This document shows positions 7,777-15,820 of a stretch of DNA of 64,000 bases, piece after piece. The notes under the pieces are model-generated. The model was not told the origin of the DNA and did not search any database. It saw nothing but the letters and a program-made list of their open reading frames with translations. Positions within the stretch are counted from its first letter, which is position 1. Each line of letters starts with the position of its first letter. A program made the translations under genes and the position numbers. Source of the DNA: Sphaerisporangium cinnabarinum (lineage in GTDB: Bacteria > Actinomycetota > Actinomycetes > Actinomycetales > Cellulomonadaceae); contig QAPD01000069.1 in assembly GCA_003052455.1 (NCBI GenBank), positions 1-64,000 of the forward strand. Direction: 5' to 3'.

Positions 7777-8388
7777 TCAGCGGTCGGTCATCCGGATCCA
7801 GCCGCGCTGCGCGGCCCGGACGCCGGCCTCGAACCGGCTGGTGGCACCGAGCCGCCCCATGAGGCCGGCGGCGTGACGGCGCACGGTGCGGGGCGAGACG
7901 CCCAGCCGGACGGCGACGGCGGTGTCGGTCTTGCCCTCGGCGAGCAGCCGCAGCAGTGTGTCCTCGCTCGGGGCGAGCGCGTCGCCGTCGGGCCGTGCGC
8001 GGTCCCACTCCGACTCGGCGAGGGCGCGGAGCGCGGCGACGGCGTCGCGGTCGGTCACGGCGCGCGTGCGGTCGGGGCGTGCCACGAGCACGACGGTGTC
8101 GTCGAGGGCGACGAGCGACACCGGCAGGGTGGTGGCGACCCGGCGCTCGACCGCGGGGGCGCCGCCCGCACCGCCAGCACCGCCGGCACCGCCCGCACCG
8201 CCGGCGCCGAGCGTCACGACGCGGAGGCGTGCGGCGTGGCGGGTGCGCTCGCGGACCCGGACCCACAGCGGCTCCGGACAGGTCTCGCTGCCGTCGTCGA
8301 GGACGAGGACGTCGTGCGCGCGGCGCAGCGCGAGGGCCCGCGCGGAACGGCGGGCCCCGAGGACCGGGTCCCGCTCCGTCGAGGTCAC
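7777..8388 (-). CDS. LuxR-type helix-turn-helix regulator beside the biosynthetic operon
   Basis: A 203-residue protein with a C-terminal LuxR/GerE HTH (about residues 135-195: 'LLAEGKTDTAVAVRLGVSPRTVRRHAAGLMGRLG'). There is no receiver domain. The N-terminal half looks like the PLD-like sensor region common in actinobacterial stand-alone LuxR proteins. A stretch of five Gly-Gly-Ala units (DNA near 8160-8215, 9-nt GC-rich repeats) splits it. The GTG at 8388 has TACAGT 8 nt upstream and no Shine-Dalgarno. It is divergent from the operon starting at 8617 and shares a 228-bp intergenic region, so it is the obvious candidate regulator of that operon. The signal it senses is unknown. Confidence 0.8.
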   Translation of the reverse strand: MTSTERDPVLGARRSARALALRRAHDVLVLDDGSETCPEPLWVRVRERTRHAARLRVVTLGAGGAGGAGGAGGAGGAPAVERRVATTLPVSLVALDDTVVLVARPDRTRAVTDRDAVAALRALAESEWDRARPDGDALAPSEDTLLRLLAEGKTDTAVAVRLGVSPRTVRRHAAGLMGRLGATSRFEAGVRAAQRGWIRMTDR

Positions 8389-8616
8389 GCCGTGTGACTG
8401 TAGTCGACCCCGGCAACGGTCCTGGGTCGTCCCGCGCTGCGGACCGATGTGACGGGTTGCGCGCAAGAGAAGGCTTTTGTCCTCTTCCGGCCAGCCGAAT
8501 TTGTTTACACCGCGAGCAACCGCTGCGAGGCTTCCCCCGGACCGCCGGGCGGGGTGCGTGCTGCCTGGTGTCCGCGTGCGCCGGGACGGTCCCGGCGCCG
8601 GCGAGCAGGGGGCGAC
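8389..8616 (+). promoter_or_regulatory. Divergent promoter region of the LuxR gene and the biosynthetic operon
   Basis: A 228-bp intergenic region with a distinctly less GC-rich patch around 8465-8515 (it contains TTTTGTCCTC and TTTGTTTACACC), which probably holds the operon promoter. TACAGT near 8400 on the minus strand is a candidate -10 for the LuxR gene. I do not see a clear palindromic operator. Confidence 0.45.
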
Positions 8617-10440
8617 GTGGGCGTGCTGCCGGACGACCGAACTCTCGTGGACCTCGTCCGCGACCACGTGCGCGAGCGCCCGGACCACGCCGCGGTCGTC
8701 GTCGTGCCGGAGGTGGGGGAGCGACGGACGCTCACCTACGCCGAGCTCGACGCGCAGGCGGCGGCGCTCGCGGGGCGGCTCGCGGCCCGGCACGAGCCGG
8801 GCGACCGGGCCCTGGTCCTCTACTCCGCCACCGCGTCGTTCGTCGTCGGGCTCCTCGCGTGCTTCTCCGCCGGGCTGGTCCCCGTCCCGTCGCCCCTCCC
8901 GGGCGGGCAGGCGTACCAGCGCGAGCGCGTGCGGGGCATGCTCGCGGACTGCGACGCCGCGGTGGTGCTCGTCGACCCGACCGCCGCGACCGAGACGACG
9001 GAGTGGGCCGCGCCGCTGCGGAGGGCCGACGGCGGCCCGGTCGTCGTCACCGTGGTCGACGGCGCGGCGGACGGCCCGGCGCGGCGGGACCGCCCCGGTC
9101 CGCAGGACGTCGCGTTCCTCCAGTACACCTCCGGGTCCACGAGCAGCCCCAAGGGCGTCGTGGTCACGCACGCGAACGTGCTGCACCACCACGACGCCTT
9201 CACGACGACGCTCGGCCTCGTCCCGGACGACGTCTTCTGCAGCTGGCTCCCCGGGTACCACGACTTCGGGCTCGTCGGGATGCTCCTGGTGCCGCTGGGC
9301 CTCGGGGCGACGGCGGTCGTCGTGCCCTCGACGTCGTTCCTCAAGCGCCCGGTCCGCTGGCTCTCCGCCATCACCGAGACGGGGGCGACCGTCACGGCGT
9401 CGCCGAACTTCGGCTACGACCAGTGCGCGCGGCGCGTGCGCGACGACCAGCTCGCCGAGCTCGACCTGTCCCGCCTGCGCTGGGCCCTCGGGGGTGCCGA
9501 GCCGGTCGATCCCGCCGTCCTCGACGCGTTCACGCGCCGGTTCGAGCCCGTGGGCTTCCGCGGGTCCGCGCACGGCCCCGGGTACGGCCTCGCGGAGGCG
9601 ACGCTGACCGCCACGTACCCCGACAGGCGGCTCCCGCTCGTCGTCACGGCGGACGAGGCTGCGCTCGCCGACGGCCGCCTGGTCGTGACGGCGGAGGCGT
9701 CGTACCTGTCCGCGCTCCCCGACGCCACGGCGGCGGCCGGCGGCCCCGGCGTGCGCCTCGTGTGCTGCGGCGTGCCGAGCGGGGTGGAGCTGCGGGTCGT
9801 GGACGGCGAGGGCGCCACCCTGCCGGACGGCGCGGTCGGCGAGGTCTGGCTGCGCGGCGGCAGCGTCGCGGCCGGGTACTGGGGCGACGCGTCGGCGGCC
9901 GCGACGGCGGAGACCTTCGGCGCCGTCGCCGCGGACGGCACGGGACCGTGGCTGCGGACCGGTGACCTGGGGGCGATGCACGACGGCCAGCTCGTCGTCA
10001 CGGGCCGCATCAAGGAGCTCCTCATCGTCGCGGGGCGCAACCTCTACCCGTACGACCTGGAGCGCGAGCTGCGCCGCCTGCACCCCGGGGCCGAGGGCCG
10101 CCCGGGTGCGGTGTTCGAGGCGGACGGCCGGCCCGGCACGCTGTGCGCGGTCCAGGAGTTCCGCCCCACGCCGGGCGCCCGGGCGGGCGGGGCGGCGAGC
10201 GCCGAGGAGGAGCTGGACGCCGTCGTCCGGCAGATGGCGGCCCACCTCGCGACGGTCTCGGGCGCCACGGTGCACGACGTCGTCCTCGTGCGTCCCGGCC
10301 AGGTGCCGCGGACCACGAGCGGCAAGATCCAGCGCGGCCGGGCGCGCGAGCTGCACGGTCGGGGCGACCTGGCCGCGCTCCACTCCCTGCGCGCGGCCCG
10401 GGACCGCGCGCACCCCGAGCTCGCAGGGACCCGATCATGA
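8617..10440 (+). CDS. Fatty-acyl-AMP ligase (FAAL/FadD32-like)
   Basis: A 607-residue ANL-superfamily adenylating enzyme, the first gene of the biosynthetic operon. It activates a carboxylic acid as acyl-AMP and hands it to a carrier protein. Motifs: 'LQYTSGSTSSPKGVVVTHANV' (A3 loop, near residue 170), 'GYGLAEATLTATYP', 'RTGDLGAMHDGQL', 'GRIKELLIVAGRNLYPYDLE' and C-terminal 'PRTTSGKIQRGRARELH' with the catalytic Lys. The insertion between the A5-like motif and the TGD motif ('VVTADEAALADGRLVVTAEAS...') is typical of FAALs that load ACPs rather than CoA. GTG at 8617 has AGGGGGCG upstream. Its stop overlaps the ACP start (ATGA), so the adjacent ACP is the natural acceptor. Confidence 0.92.
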   Translation: MGVLPDDRTLVDLVRDHVRERPDHAAVVVVPEVGERRTLTYAELDAQAAALAGRLAARHEPGDRALVLYSATASFVVGLLACFSAGLVPVPSPLPGGQAYQRERVRGMLADCDAAVVLVDPTAATETTEWAAPLRRADGGPVVVTVVDGAADGPARRDRPGPQDVAFLQYTSGSTSSPKGVVVTHANVLHHHDAFTTTLGLVPDDVFCSWLPGYHDFGLVGMLLVPLGLGATAVVVPSTSFLKRPVRWLSAITETGATVTASPNFGYDQCARRVRDDQLAELDLSRLRWALGGAEPVDPAVLDAFTRRFEPVGFRGSAHGPGYGLAEATLTATYPDRRLPLVVTADEAALADGRLVVTAEASYLSALPDATAAAGGPGVRLVCCGVPSGVELRVVDGEGATLPDGAVGEVWLRGGSVAAGYWGDASAAATAETFGAVAADGTGPWLRTGDLGAMHDGQLVVTGRIKELLIVAGRNLYPYDLERELRRLHPGAEGRPGAVFEADGRPGTLCAVQEFRPTPGARAGGAASAEEELDAVVRQMAAHLATVSGATVHDVVLVRPGQVPRTTSGKIQRGRARELHGRGDLAALHSLRAARDRAHPELAGTRS

Positions 10441-10703
10441 CCGCACCCCGCCACGACCCCTTCGACGACCTCGTGCTGCGCCACGTCGCCACCGCGCTCG
10501 GCGTCGCCACCACCGACGTGGACCCGGGGGCCGACCTCGCCGGGCTCGGCCTCGGCTCGGTCCAGGTGCTGGCGCTGCTCGGCGACCTGGAGGACGCCCT
10601 CGGCGTCGACCTCGACCCGGAGGCCGTCGTCGACAACCCGACGCCCCGCGCGCTCGCGGCGCACCTGCGCAGCGTCGTCGACGTCCCCGGGACGGCGGCA
10701 TGA
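10437..10703 (+). CDS. Acyl carrier protein (ACP1)
   Basis: An 88-residue free-standing carrier protein. The phosphopantetheine Ser is Ser41 in 'LGLGSVQVLALLGDLEDAL'. The usual four-helix pattern and acidic helix II are visible. It overlaps the FAAL stop and the KASIII-like start by 4 nt each, so it is very likely the carrier for the FAAL-activated chain. Ser41 would be modified by the Sfp-type transferase at 21871. Confidence 0.92.
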   Translation: MTAPRHDPFDDLVLRHVATALGVATTDVDPGADLAGLGLGSVQVLALLGDLEDALGVDLDPEAVVDNPTPRALAAHLRSVVDVPGTAA

Positions 10704-11719
10704 CGACCCTCGTCGACGTCGGCGCGCACGTGCCCGCGACGCGCGTGCCGATCCGCGACCTCGCCGACGAGCTGGGCCTCGACCACCTCGAGCTCGGCGT
10801 GTTCGAGCGGTTCTTCGGGCTGCGCGAGGTGTGCACGGCGCCGGGGCAGACCCTCACCGACCTGCTCGTCGCCGCGGCGCGCGCGGTGCCCGGTCTCGCG
10901 GGCAACGAGCACCGCGTGCGGTACGTGCTCGGGGCGCGGACCATCGCGACGGTCGCACCGGTCGGGGCGAACCCCCTGCACGACGCCGCGGCGCGCCTCG
11001 GCCTGGACCACGCGGTCGTGTGGACGCTCACCCAGCACGCGTGCGCGTCGGCGCTGCTCGCGGTCGACCTCGCGGGGCGCCTCCTCGCGTCGGACGGCGA
11101 CCCGGACGCGCTGGCGCTCGTGCTCACGGGCGAGAAGGCGTTCAGCCCGGGCTCCCGGCTCATCGAGGGCACGACGATCATGGGCGAGGGTACGGCGGCG
11201 TGCCTCGTCGCGGCGTCGGGCCCGTCTGTCGGTGGGTCGGTGCGCACGCCGGGCAGCCCCGTCCTCGCGTACGCGACCCGCACGCTGGGCGAGTATCACC
11301 AGGTGCCGCTGCCCGAGGACCTGGCGGGCCCGTTCGGCGTCGCGTACACCGAGGTGCTCGCCGAGGTCGTGCTCGAGGCCGTCGAGCGCGCGGGCCTCAC
11401 GCTGGACGACCTCGCGCTCGTCCTGCCGCACAACGTCAACCGCGTGTCGTGGCGGCGGCTGTGCGCGCGTCTCGGCCTCCCGCTCGCGCGCGTCCGGCTC
11501 GACGACGTCCCGGTGACCGGCCACTGCTTCGGGGCGGACTCGTTCATCGGCTACGCCGCCGCGCGCACCGAGGGTCGGCTGCGTCCCGGCGACCCGTTCC
11601 TCATGGTCGCCGTCGGGCTGGGCGCCACGTTCTCCGCCATGGTCCTGCGCCACGAGGGCTCCGACAGCTCCGAGGGCTCCGAGGGCGACTCGGTCCACGA
11701 CACGAAGGAGCAGGCATGA
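10700..11719 (+). CDS. KASIII (FabH)-like enzyme with a Cys-His-His site
   Basis: A 339-residue thiolase-fold enzyme of the 3-oxoacyl-ACP synthase III type. The nucleophile is Cys115 ('LTQHACASAL'), and His244 falls in 'VLPHNVNRVS'. The residue that is Asn274 in E. coli FabH ('GN..SAS') is replaced by His275 in 'VTGHCFGADSF'. A Cys-His-His set is found in KASI/II and is unusual for KASIII. The enzyme may therefore elongate, or act as an acyltransferase, rather than do canonical KASIII priming. The last 15 or so residues are a Ser/Glu/Asp-rich tail ('DSSEGSEGDS'). The gene overlaps ACP1 and the ATP-grasp gene by 4 nt each. Confidence 0.85.
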   Translation: MTTLVDVGAHVPATRVPIRDLADELGLDHLELGVFERFFGLREVCTAPGQTLTDLLVAAARAVPGLAGNEHRVRYVLGARTIATVAPVGANPLHDAAARLGLDHAVVWTLTQHACASALLAVDLAGRLLASDGDPDALALVLTGEKAFSPGSRLIEGTTIMGEGTAACLVAASGPSVGGSVRTPGSPVLAYATRTLGEYHQVPLPEDLAGPFGVAYTEVLAEVVLEAVERAGLTLDDLALVLPHNVNRVSWRRLCARLGLPLARVRLDDVPVTGHCFGADSFIGYAAARTEGRLRPGDPFLMVAVGLGATFSAMVLRHEGSDSSEGSEGDSVHDTKEQA

Positions 11720-13164
11720 CGGTCGAGCAGGTGACGGGGACCGCCCCGCACGCGTCGGCGGCGGTCGGCCGCGAGCCGTTCCTCGCGCGCGCCAAGCGCG
11801 CGCTCGCGGGCACGCCTGACGCGCCGCTCGTGCTGCTGGGGAACTTCGAGGTCGAGGACGCGTGGGCGGTCGGCGAGGTCGGCCTGCCCACGGTCGGCGG
11901 CGCGTCGGCGACGGCCGCCCTCGTCCACCGCATGGACGAGCTCGCGCTGCTCCTCGCCGGCCCGCGCGACCACGTGGTGCTCAAGGCCGTGCCGGACCCC
12001 GACCACCTCGCGCACCTGGACGCGCTCGGCGTCGGGCTGCCCACGGTGCACGTCGCCGGGTCGAGCGACCCCCTGCGCACGGTGACGCTCGACGCCCTCG
12101 ACTCGCCCGCGCTGCTCGCGCGCCTCGGGGAGCTCGCGGCGGACGGCGTCCGGCTCCTCGCGCACGGGACGTCGTCGGCCGAGGAGGACCTCGCGACGGC
12201 GACGGGCCTGCGCTCGGTGCTCCCCGACGCGGCGACGACCAAGACCGTCAACAGCAAGGTCTACAGCCGCGGCCTGTGCGACGAGCTGGGCGTCGAGCAA
12301 GCGCGCGGCTGGGCGTGCCGGACCGTCGAGGACTTCGAGCGCGCGTGCGCCGAGGCCGCGCGGCTCGTCGCGGACGGCGCGACCGTCGGCGTCAAGGACG
12401 CGTACGGCGTCTCCGGCAAGGGGATCCTCGTCGTCGACGACCCGCGCCGGCTCGACCAGCTCGTGCGCATGGTTGCGCGCCGGGCCGCGCGCTCGGGCGA
12501 CGACCGCCTCGCCGTCGTGGTGGAGGTCTGGGCCGACAAGGCGACGGACCTCAACTACCACTTCACCGTCGCGCGCGACGGCTCGGTCACGTTCGACTTC
12601 GTCAAGGAGGCGATCACGGAGGGCGGCGTCCACAAGGGCCACCGGATCCCGTCGCGCCTGCCCGCGGACCAGGTCGACGCGCTGGCCGAGCTGTCCGGGC
12701 GCCTCGGCGCGCGTCTCGCGGCCGACGGCTTCCACGGCCTCGTCGGGGTCGACGCGCTCGTGCGCACGGACGGTCGGCTCCTGCCCGTCCTCGAGATCAA
12801 CGCGCGCAGCAACATGTCGACGTACACCGTCCCGCTCCAGGAGCGGTTCCAGCCGGACGGGTGGGTCGCGCTCGCGCGCCAGTACCCGCTGGTGCTCGAC
12901 GCTCCGCTCCCGTTCGCGGCGCTCCACGACCTCCTCGGGGACCTGCTGCCAGGCGCCCCCGGCGAGGCGGGCCTCGTCGTCCAGGGGACGGGCACCGTCA
13001 ACGCGGGTGCGCCGGGCCCGACGCCGGGCGCCACGTTCGCGGGCCGCCTCCACGGCCTCCTCGTCGCGCCCGACGACGAGACCCTGACCCGCCTCGACCG
13101 CGCCGTGACGGAGCGGCTGGCCTCGCGGCCCTCCGCCCGCCCCACCGAAGGAGACGCCCGATGA
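11716..13164 (+). CDS. ATP-grasp ligase (BtrJ-like, amino acid to ACP)
   Basis: A 482-residue ATP-grasp protein. The central 'GVKDAYGVSGKGILVV' is the ATP-clamping strand-loop with Lys, and 'LPVLEINARSNMSTY' supplies the Glu-x-Asn metal ligands. Its placement next to a PLP decarboxylase of the BtrK type and an ACP matches butirosin synthesis, where BtrJ ligates glutamate to the ACP BtrI. By analogy this protein would thioesterify an amino acid onto ACP2; glutamate is the default guess, but the substrate cannot be read from sequence. ATG at 11716 has AAGGAG 7 nt upstream. The first 60 residues lack recognisable motifs. Some ATP-grasp enzymes make amides instead, so the bond type is inferred from context. 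Confidence 0.82.
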   Translation: MTVEQVTGTAPHASAAVGREPFLARAKRALAGTPDAPLVLLGNFEVEDAWAVGEVGLPTVGGASATAALVHRMDELALLLAGPRDHVVLKAVPDPDHLAHLDALGVGLPTVHVAGSSDPLRTVTLDALDSPALLARLGELAADGVRLLAHGTSSAEEDLATATGLRSVLPDAATTKTVNSKVYSRGLCDELGVEQARGWACRTVEDFERACAEAARLVADGATVGVKDAYGVSGKGILVVDDPRRLDQLVRMVARRAARSGDDRLAVVVEVWADKATDLNYHFTVARDGSVTFDFVKEAITEGGVHKGHRIPSRLPADQVDALAELSGRLGARLAADGFHGLVGVDALVRTDGRLLPVLEINARSNMSTYTVPLQERFQPDGWVALARQYPLVLDAPLPFAALHDLLGDLLPGAPGEAGLVVQGTGTVNAGAPGPTPGATFAGRLHGLLVAPDDETLTRLDRAVTERLASRPSARPTEGDAR

Positions 13165-14480
13165 CCACGACGCCGACCCGGCCGACGACGCCCGGGAGCG
13201 CGGACCTCGCCGCGGTCGCGGAGCGGTACGGGACCCCCGTGTACGTGTACGACGGCGACGTGCTCGCCGCGAACTACCGGGCGCTGCGCGAGCGGCTGCA
13301 CCCCGCGCTGGGGATCTTCTACTCGCTCAAGGCGAATCCCAACGTCAGCGTCTGCGGGCTGCTGCACGCGCTCGGCGCGAACGCCGAGGTGTCGTCGCTC
13401 GCCGAGCTGCGCACCGCGCTCGCCGCGGGCGTCGCGCCGCAGGACGTGCTGTTCCTCGGCCCCGGCAAGAGCCGGGACGAGCTCGTCTCGTGCCTCAACT
13501 CGGGCGTGCGCGCGATCATCGTGGAGTCGCTCCCCGAGCTCGCGCTCGTGGACGAGCTCGCGCAGGCGGTGGGACGGCCCGCGCGCGTCGTGCTGCGCGT
13601 CAACCCGTCGTTCTCCGTGAAGGGCTCCGGGCTCACGATGGGCGGCAAGCCGCGCCAGTTCGGGATCGACGAGCAGCAGCTCCTCGACGCGCCCGACCTG
13701 TGCGCCGGGCTCACCGCGGCCCGCGTCGTGGGCGTCCAGGTGTACCTGGGGACGCGCATCCTCGACGAGGGCACGATCGTCGAGAACACGACGCGGATCT
13801 TCGACCTCGCCGAGCGGCTCGCGGAGCGCCTGCGGTTCCCGCTGGAGCTCGTCGACGTCGGCGGGGGCCTGGGCGTCGCGTACTTCGAGCGTGAGCGCGA
13901 CCTCGACGTCGAGGTCCTCACCGCGGCGCTCAACCCCGTCGTCGAGGCGTTCGTGCAGCGCCACCCCCGGACCGACCTCGTCATGGAGCTCGGCCGCTAC
14001 CTCGTGGCGCTGTGCGGCACGTACGTCGCGCGCGTGCGGTACGTGAAGGAGTCCATGGGCGAGCGGTTCGCCGTGGCCGACGGCGGCACGAACCACCACA
14101 TGGCGGCCGTCGGCATCGGGTCGTTCGTCAAGCGCAACTTCCCCATGCGCCGCGTCGGGCCCGCCTCGACCGCCGAGGACGTCGCGTGGAACGTCACCGG
14201 TCCCCTGTGCACCCCCAACGACACGATCGGCAAGGCCGTGGCGCTCCCGGCCGACCTCGCGCCGGGCGACCTCGTCGCCGTGGAACGCTCCGGCGCGTAC
14301 GGCGCGACGGCGTCGCCGGTGCACTTCCTCAGCCACGGGTACCCGGCCGAGGTCCTCACGCTGGGCGACGAGACGTTCCTCGTCCGGCACGCGGACACGC
14401 CGGACGACCTCCTCGCGCGCCAGGTGTTCCACGACCTCGGCGCGCGGGTCGAGCCCGTCGCCGCCGGCGCCGTCCCCTGA
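13161..14480 (+). CDS. PLP-dependent decarboxylase, DapDC/OrnDC fold (BtrK-like)
   Basis: A 439-residue fold-type III decarboxylase. The PLP lysine is Lys57 in 'GIFYSLKANPNVS'. Further motifs are 'GANAEVSSLAELRTAL', 'VDVGGGLGV' (phosphate binding), 'MELGRYLVA' and 'GPLCTPNDTIGKAV', the last carrying the Cys and Asp of the dimer active site. The family includes diaminopimelate and ornithine decarboxylases. BtrK (butirosin) and VinO (vicenistatin) are members that act on carrier-bound amino acids. Context (ATP-grasp ligase upstream, ACP downstream) favours an ACP-bound substrate; from glutamate the product would be 4-aminobutyryl-ACP. It overlaps the ATP-grasp stop by 4 nt. A free-lysA role is unlikely because it lies inside this operon. 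Confidence 0.88.
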   Translation: MTTTPTRPTTPGSADLAAVAERYGTPVYVYDGDVLAANYRALRERLHPALGIFYSLKANPNVSVCGLLHALGANAEVSSLAELRTALAAGVAPQDVLFLGPGKSRDELVSCLNSGVRAIIVESLPELALVDELAQAVGRPARVVLRVNPSFSVKGSGLTMGGKPRQFGIDEQQLLDAPDLCAGLTAARVVGVQVYLGTRILDEGTIVENTTRIFDLAERLAERLRFPLELVDVGGGLGVAYFERERDLDVEVLTAALNPVVEAFVQRHPRTDLVMELGRYLVALCGTYVARVRYVKESMGERFAVADGGTNHHMAAVGIGSFVKRNFPMRRVGPASTAEDVAWNVTGPLCTPNDTIGKAVALPADLAPGDLVAVERSGAYGATASPVHFLSHGYPAEVLTLGDETFLVRHADTPDDLLARQVFHDLGARVEPVAAGAVP

Positions 14481-14550
14481 CCCGCTGCCCGTCCGCCGTC
14501 GTCCAGCCACCGCCCGCCTCGCGGGCCGATCCACCACCGGAGGAACCATC

Positions 14551-14835
14551 GTGAGCACCAGCATCGAGCCGCAGGAGGCCCTCGGCCGCGAGCGCGTCGT
14601 GGGGGCCGTCGTCGAGGCGCTGTCGAGCGTCCTCGGGCGACCGCTGCCCGACGTGACCGCCACGACGCGCCTGTTCGACGACCTCGACCTCGACTCCACG
14701 AGCGTCCTCGGCCTGCTCATGGCCCTCGAGGACTCCCTCGACATGGAGGTCGACCCGGAGTCGCTCGAGCAGCACCACCTCGAGACGGTCGGCTCGCTGA
14801 CGGACTTCGTCGTCGAGCACTCGACCCGGAACTGA
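14551..14835 (+). CDS. Acyl carrier protein (ACP2, BtrI-like)
   Basis: A 94-residue carrier protein with the phosphopantetheine Ser at Ser49 ('DDLDLDSTSVLGLLMALED'). A strong GGAGGA lies 6 nt before the GTG at 14551. The 70-nt gap upstream is the longest in the first half of the operon, so this gene has its own efficient ribosome entry. Position directly after the ligase and decarboxylase makes it the likely carrier for the amino-acyl unit. Confidence 0.9.
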   Translation: MSTSIEPQEALGRERVVGAVVEALSSVLGRPLPDVTATTRLFDDLDLDSTSVLGLLMALEDSLDMEVDPESLEQHHLETVGSLTDFVVEHSTRN

Positions 14836-14836
14836 C

Positions 14837-15820
14837 GTGCCGTCCGGGGGCAGCGGCGCCGGAGCCTCGCGGGGGTGCTGGCCGCGCGGGGACGGGCTGC
14901 GGGTGCGGGCGGTCGTGGACGTCCCGGTCGACGACCTCGCGCCCGTCGGGGACGGGACGCGGCGGTCGGTCGCGGAGGACCTGCGGTACGTCTACGGCGA
15001 GGACCAGCCGACGGACTGGCTCGAGGACGGGCCGGGCCGCGACTACCCGACGATGATCCGCGCCGCGCGCGCGGCCCTCGGCGGGCGCGGTCTGCTCGAC
15101 GACGTGCGCCTCGTCGTGCTCGTCGTGACGACGCCCGACCTCCAGCACGAGCGGCTCCTCGGCGGGTTCGTCGCGGACCTGTTCGACGGCGGCCCGTTCA
15201 CCTTCTGCGTCACGGAGCAGGGGCTCGCGGGCCCGTTCACCGCGCTGCGGCTCGCGGGCGAGCTGCTCGCCGACGGCGGGTGGGACGGGGGGCCGGGCGT
15301 CGGGTCGGTCGGCGGGTCGGGCGATGCAGCGCGGGGTGGGACGGCCGTCGTGCTCGTCCTCGAGCAGTGCACGCTCCCGCCCACGGAGACGCGCGTCCCG
15401 GCGCGGGACCGCGTGGTGGCGCTCGTCGTCGGGCGCGACGGCGTGGGGCGGCCCGTCGAGGAGCTGTCGGTCGTGCGCGCCCCACGGGGTCCGCGACCCG
15501 CGGGTCGCGGCGCCTCGGCGGGGGCGTCCGACGCGCCCCGCGAGATGGGCTCGGACGTCCGGCGCGTCGTCCTCGGCGTCGACGTGGACCCGGCCGACGT
15601 GCCCGTGCTCGACGGCGACGTCGTGCGGCACGCCGACCCCGGGGCCGCGGCGACGGGCGTCTGGGAGGTGCTCGCGGACGACGACGCCCCGGACGCGCCC
15701 GTCGTGCTGCACGAGCGGTGCGTCGAGCTCGGCTACCGCTGCTCGCTCGCCCTCGGTCCGTGGTCGGCCACGACGTCCCGCGAGACCGACGGCCGCGCCC
15801 GCGCGGGGGTGCTCGCATGA
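14837..15820 (+). CDS. Thiolase-fold-like protein without catalytic Cys (hypothetical)
   Basis: A 327-residue protein I cannot assign firmly. The stretch 'FTFCVTEQGLAGPFTALRLAGELLADGG' followed by 'TAVVLVLEQCTLPP' looks like the nucleophile-elbow helix and following strand of ketosynthases and thiolases, but Cys is replaced at the elbow (TEQGLAG). A second domain from about residue 200 ('VRRVVLGVDVDPADVP...') has the pattern of the other half of the fold. It may be a non-catalytic partner of the KASIII-like enzyme. The GTG start lies 1 nt after the ACP2 stop. A Gly-rich linker around residues 150-170 is not conserved-looking. Confidence 0.5.
   Translation: MPSGGSGAGASRGCWPRGDGLRVRAVVDVPVDDLAPVGDGTRRSVAEDLRYVYGEDQPTDWLEDGPGRDYPTMIRAARAALGGRGLLDDVRLVVLVVTTPDLQHERLLGGFVADLFDGGPFTFCVTEQGLAGPFTALRLAGELLADGGWDGGPGVGSVGGSGDAARGGTAVVLVLEQCTLPPTETRVPARDRVVALVVGRDGVGRPVEELSVVRAPRGPRPAGRGASAGASDAPREMGSDVRRVVLGVDVDPADVPVLDGDVVRHADPGAAATGVWEVLADDDAPDAPVVLHERCVELGYRCSLALGPWSATTSRETDGRARAGVLA

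Noticed and set aside
8155-8215. Short GC-rich tandem repeats that could be read as a repeat array
   Set aside because: Units are 9 nt, in frame, and encode Gly-Gly-Ala inside the LuxR-type protein. There are no spacers, so this is not a CRISPR array.
7777-10413. A very long open frame antisense to the FAAL gene (about 880 codons)
   Set aside because: Only its end, 7777-8388, is a real gene (LuxR-type). The rest is Arg/Gly/Ala-rich shadow translation caused by high GC and absence of stops.
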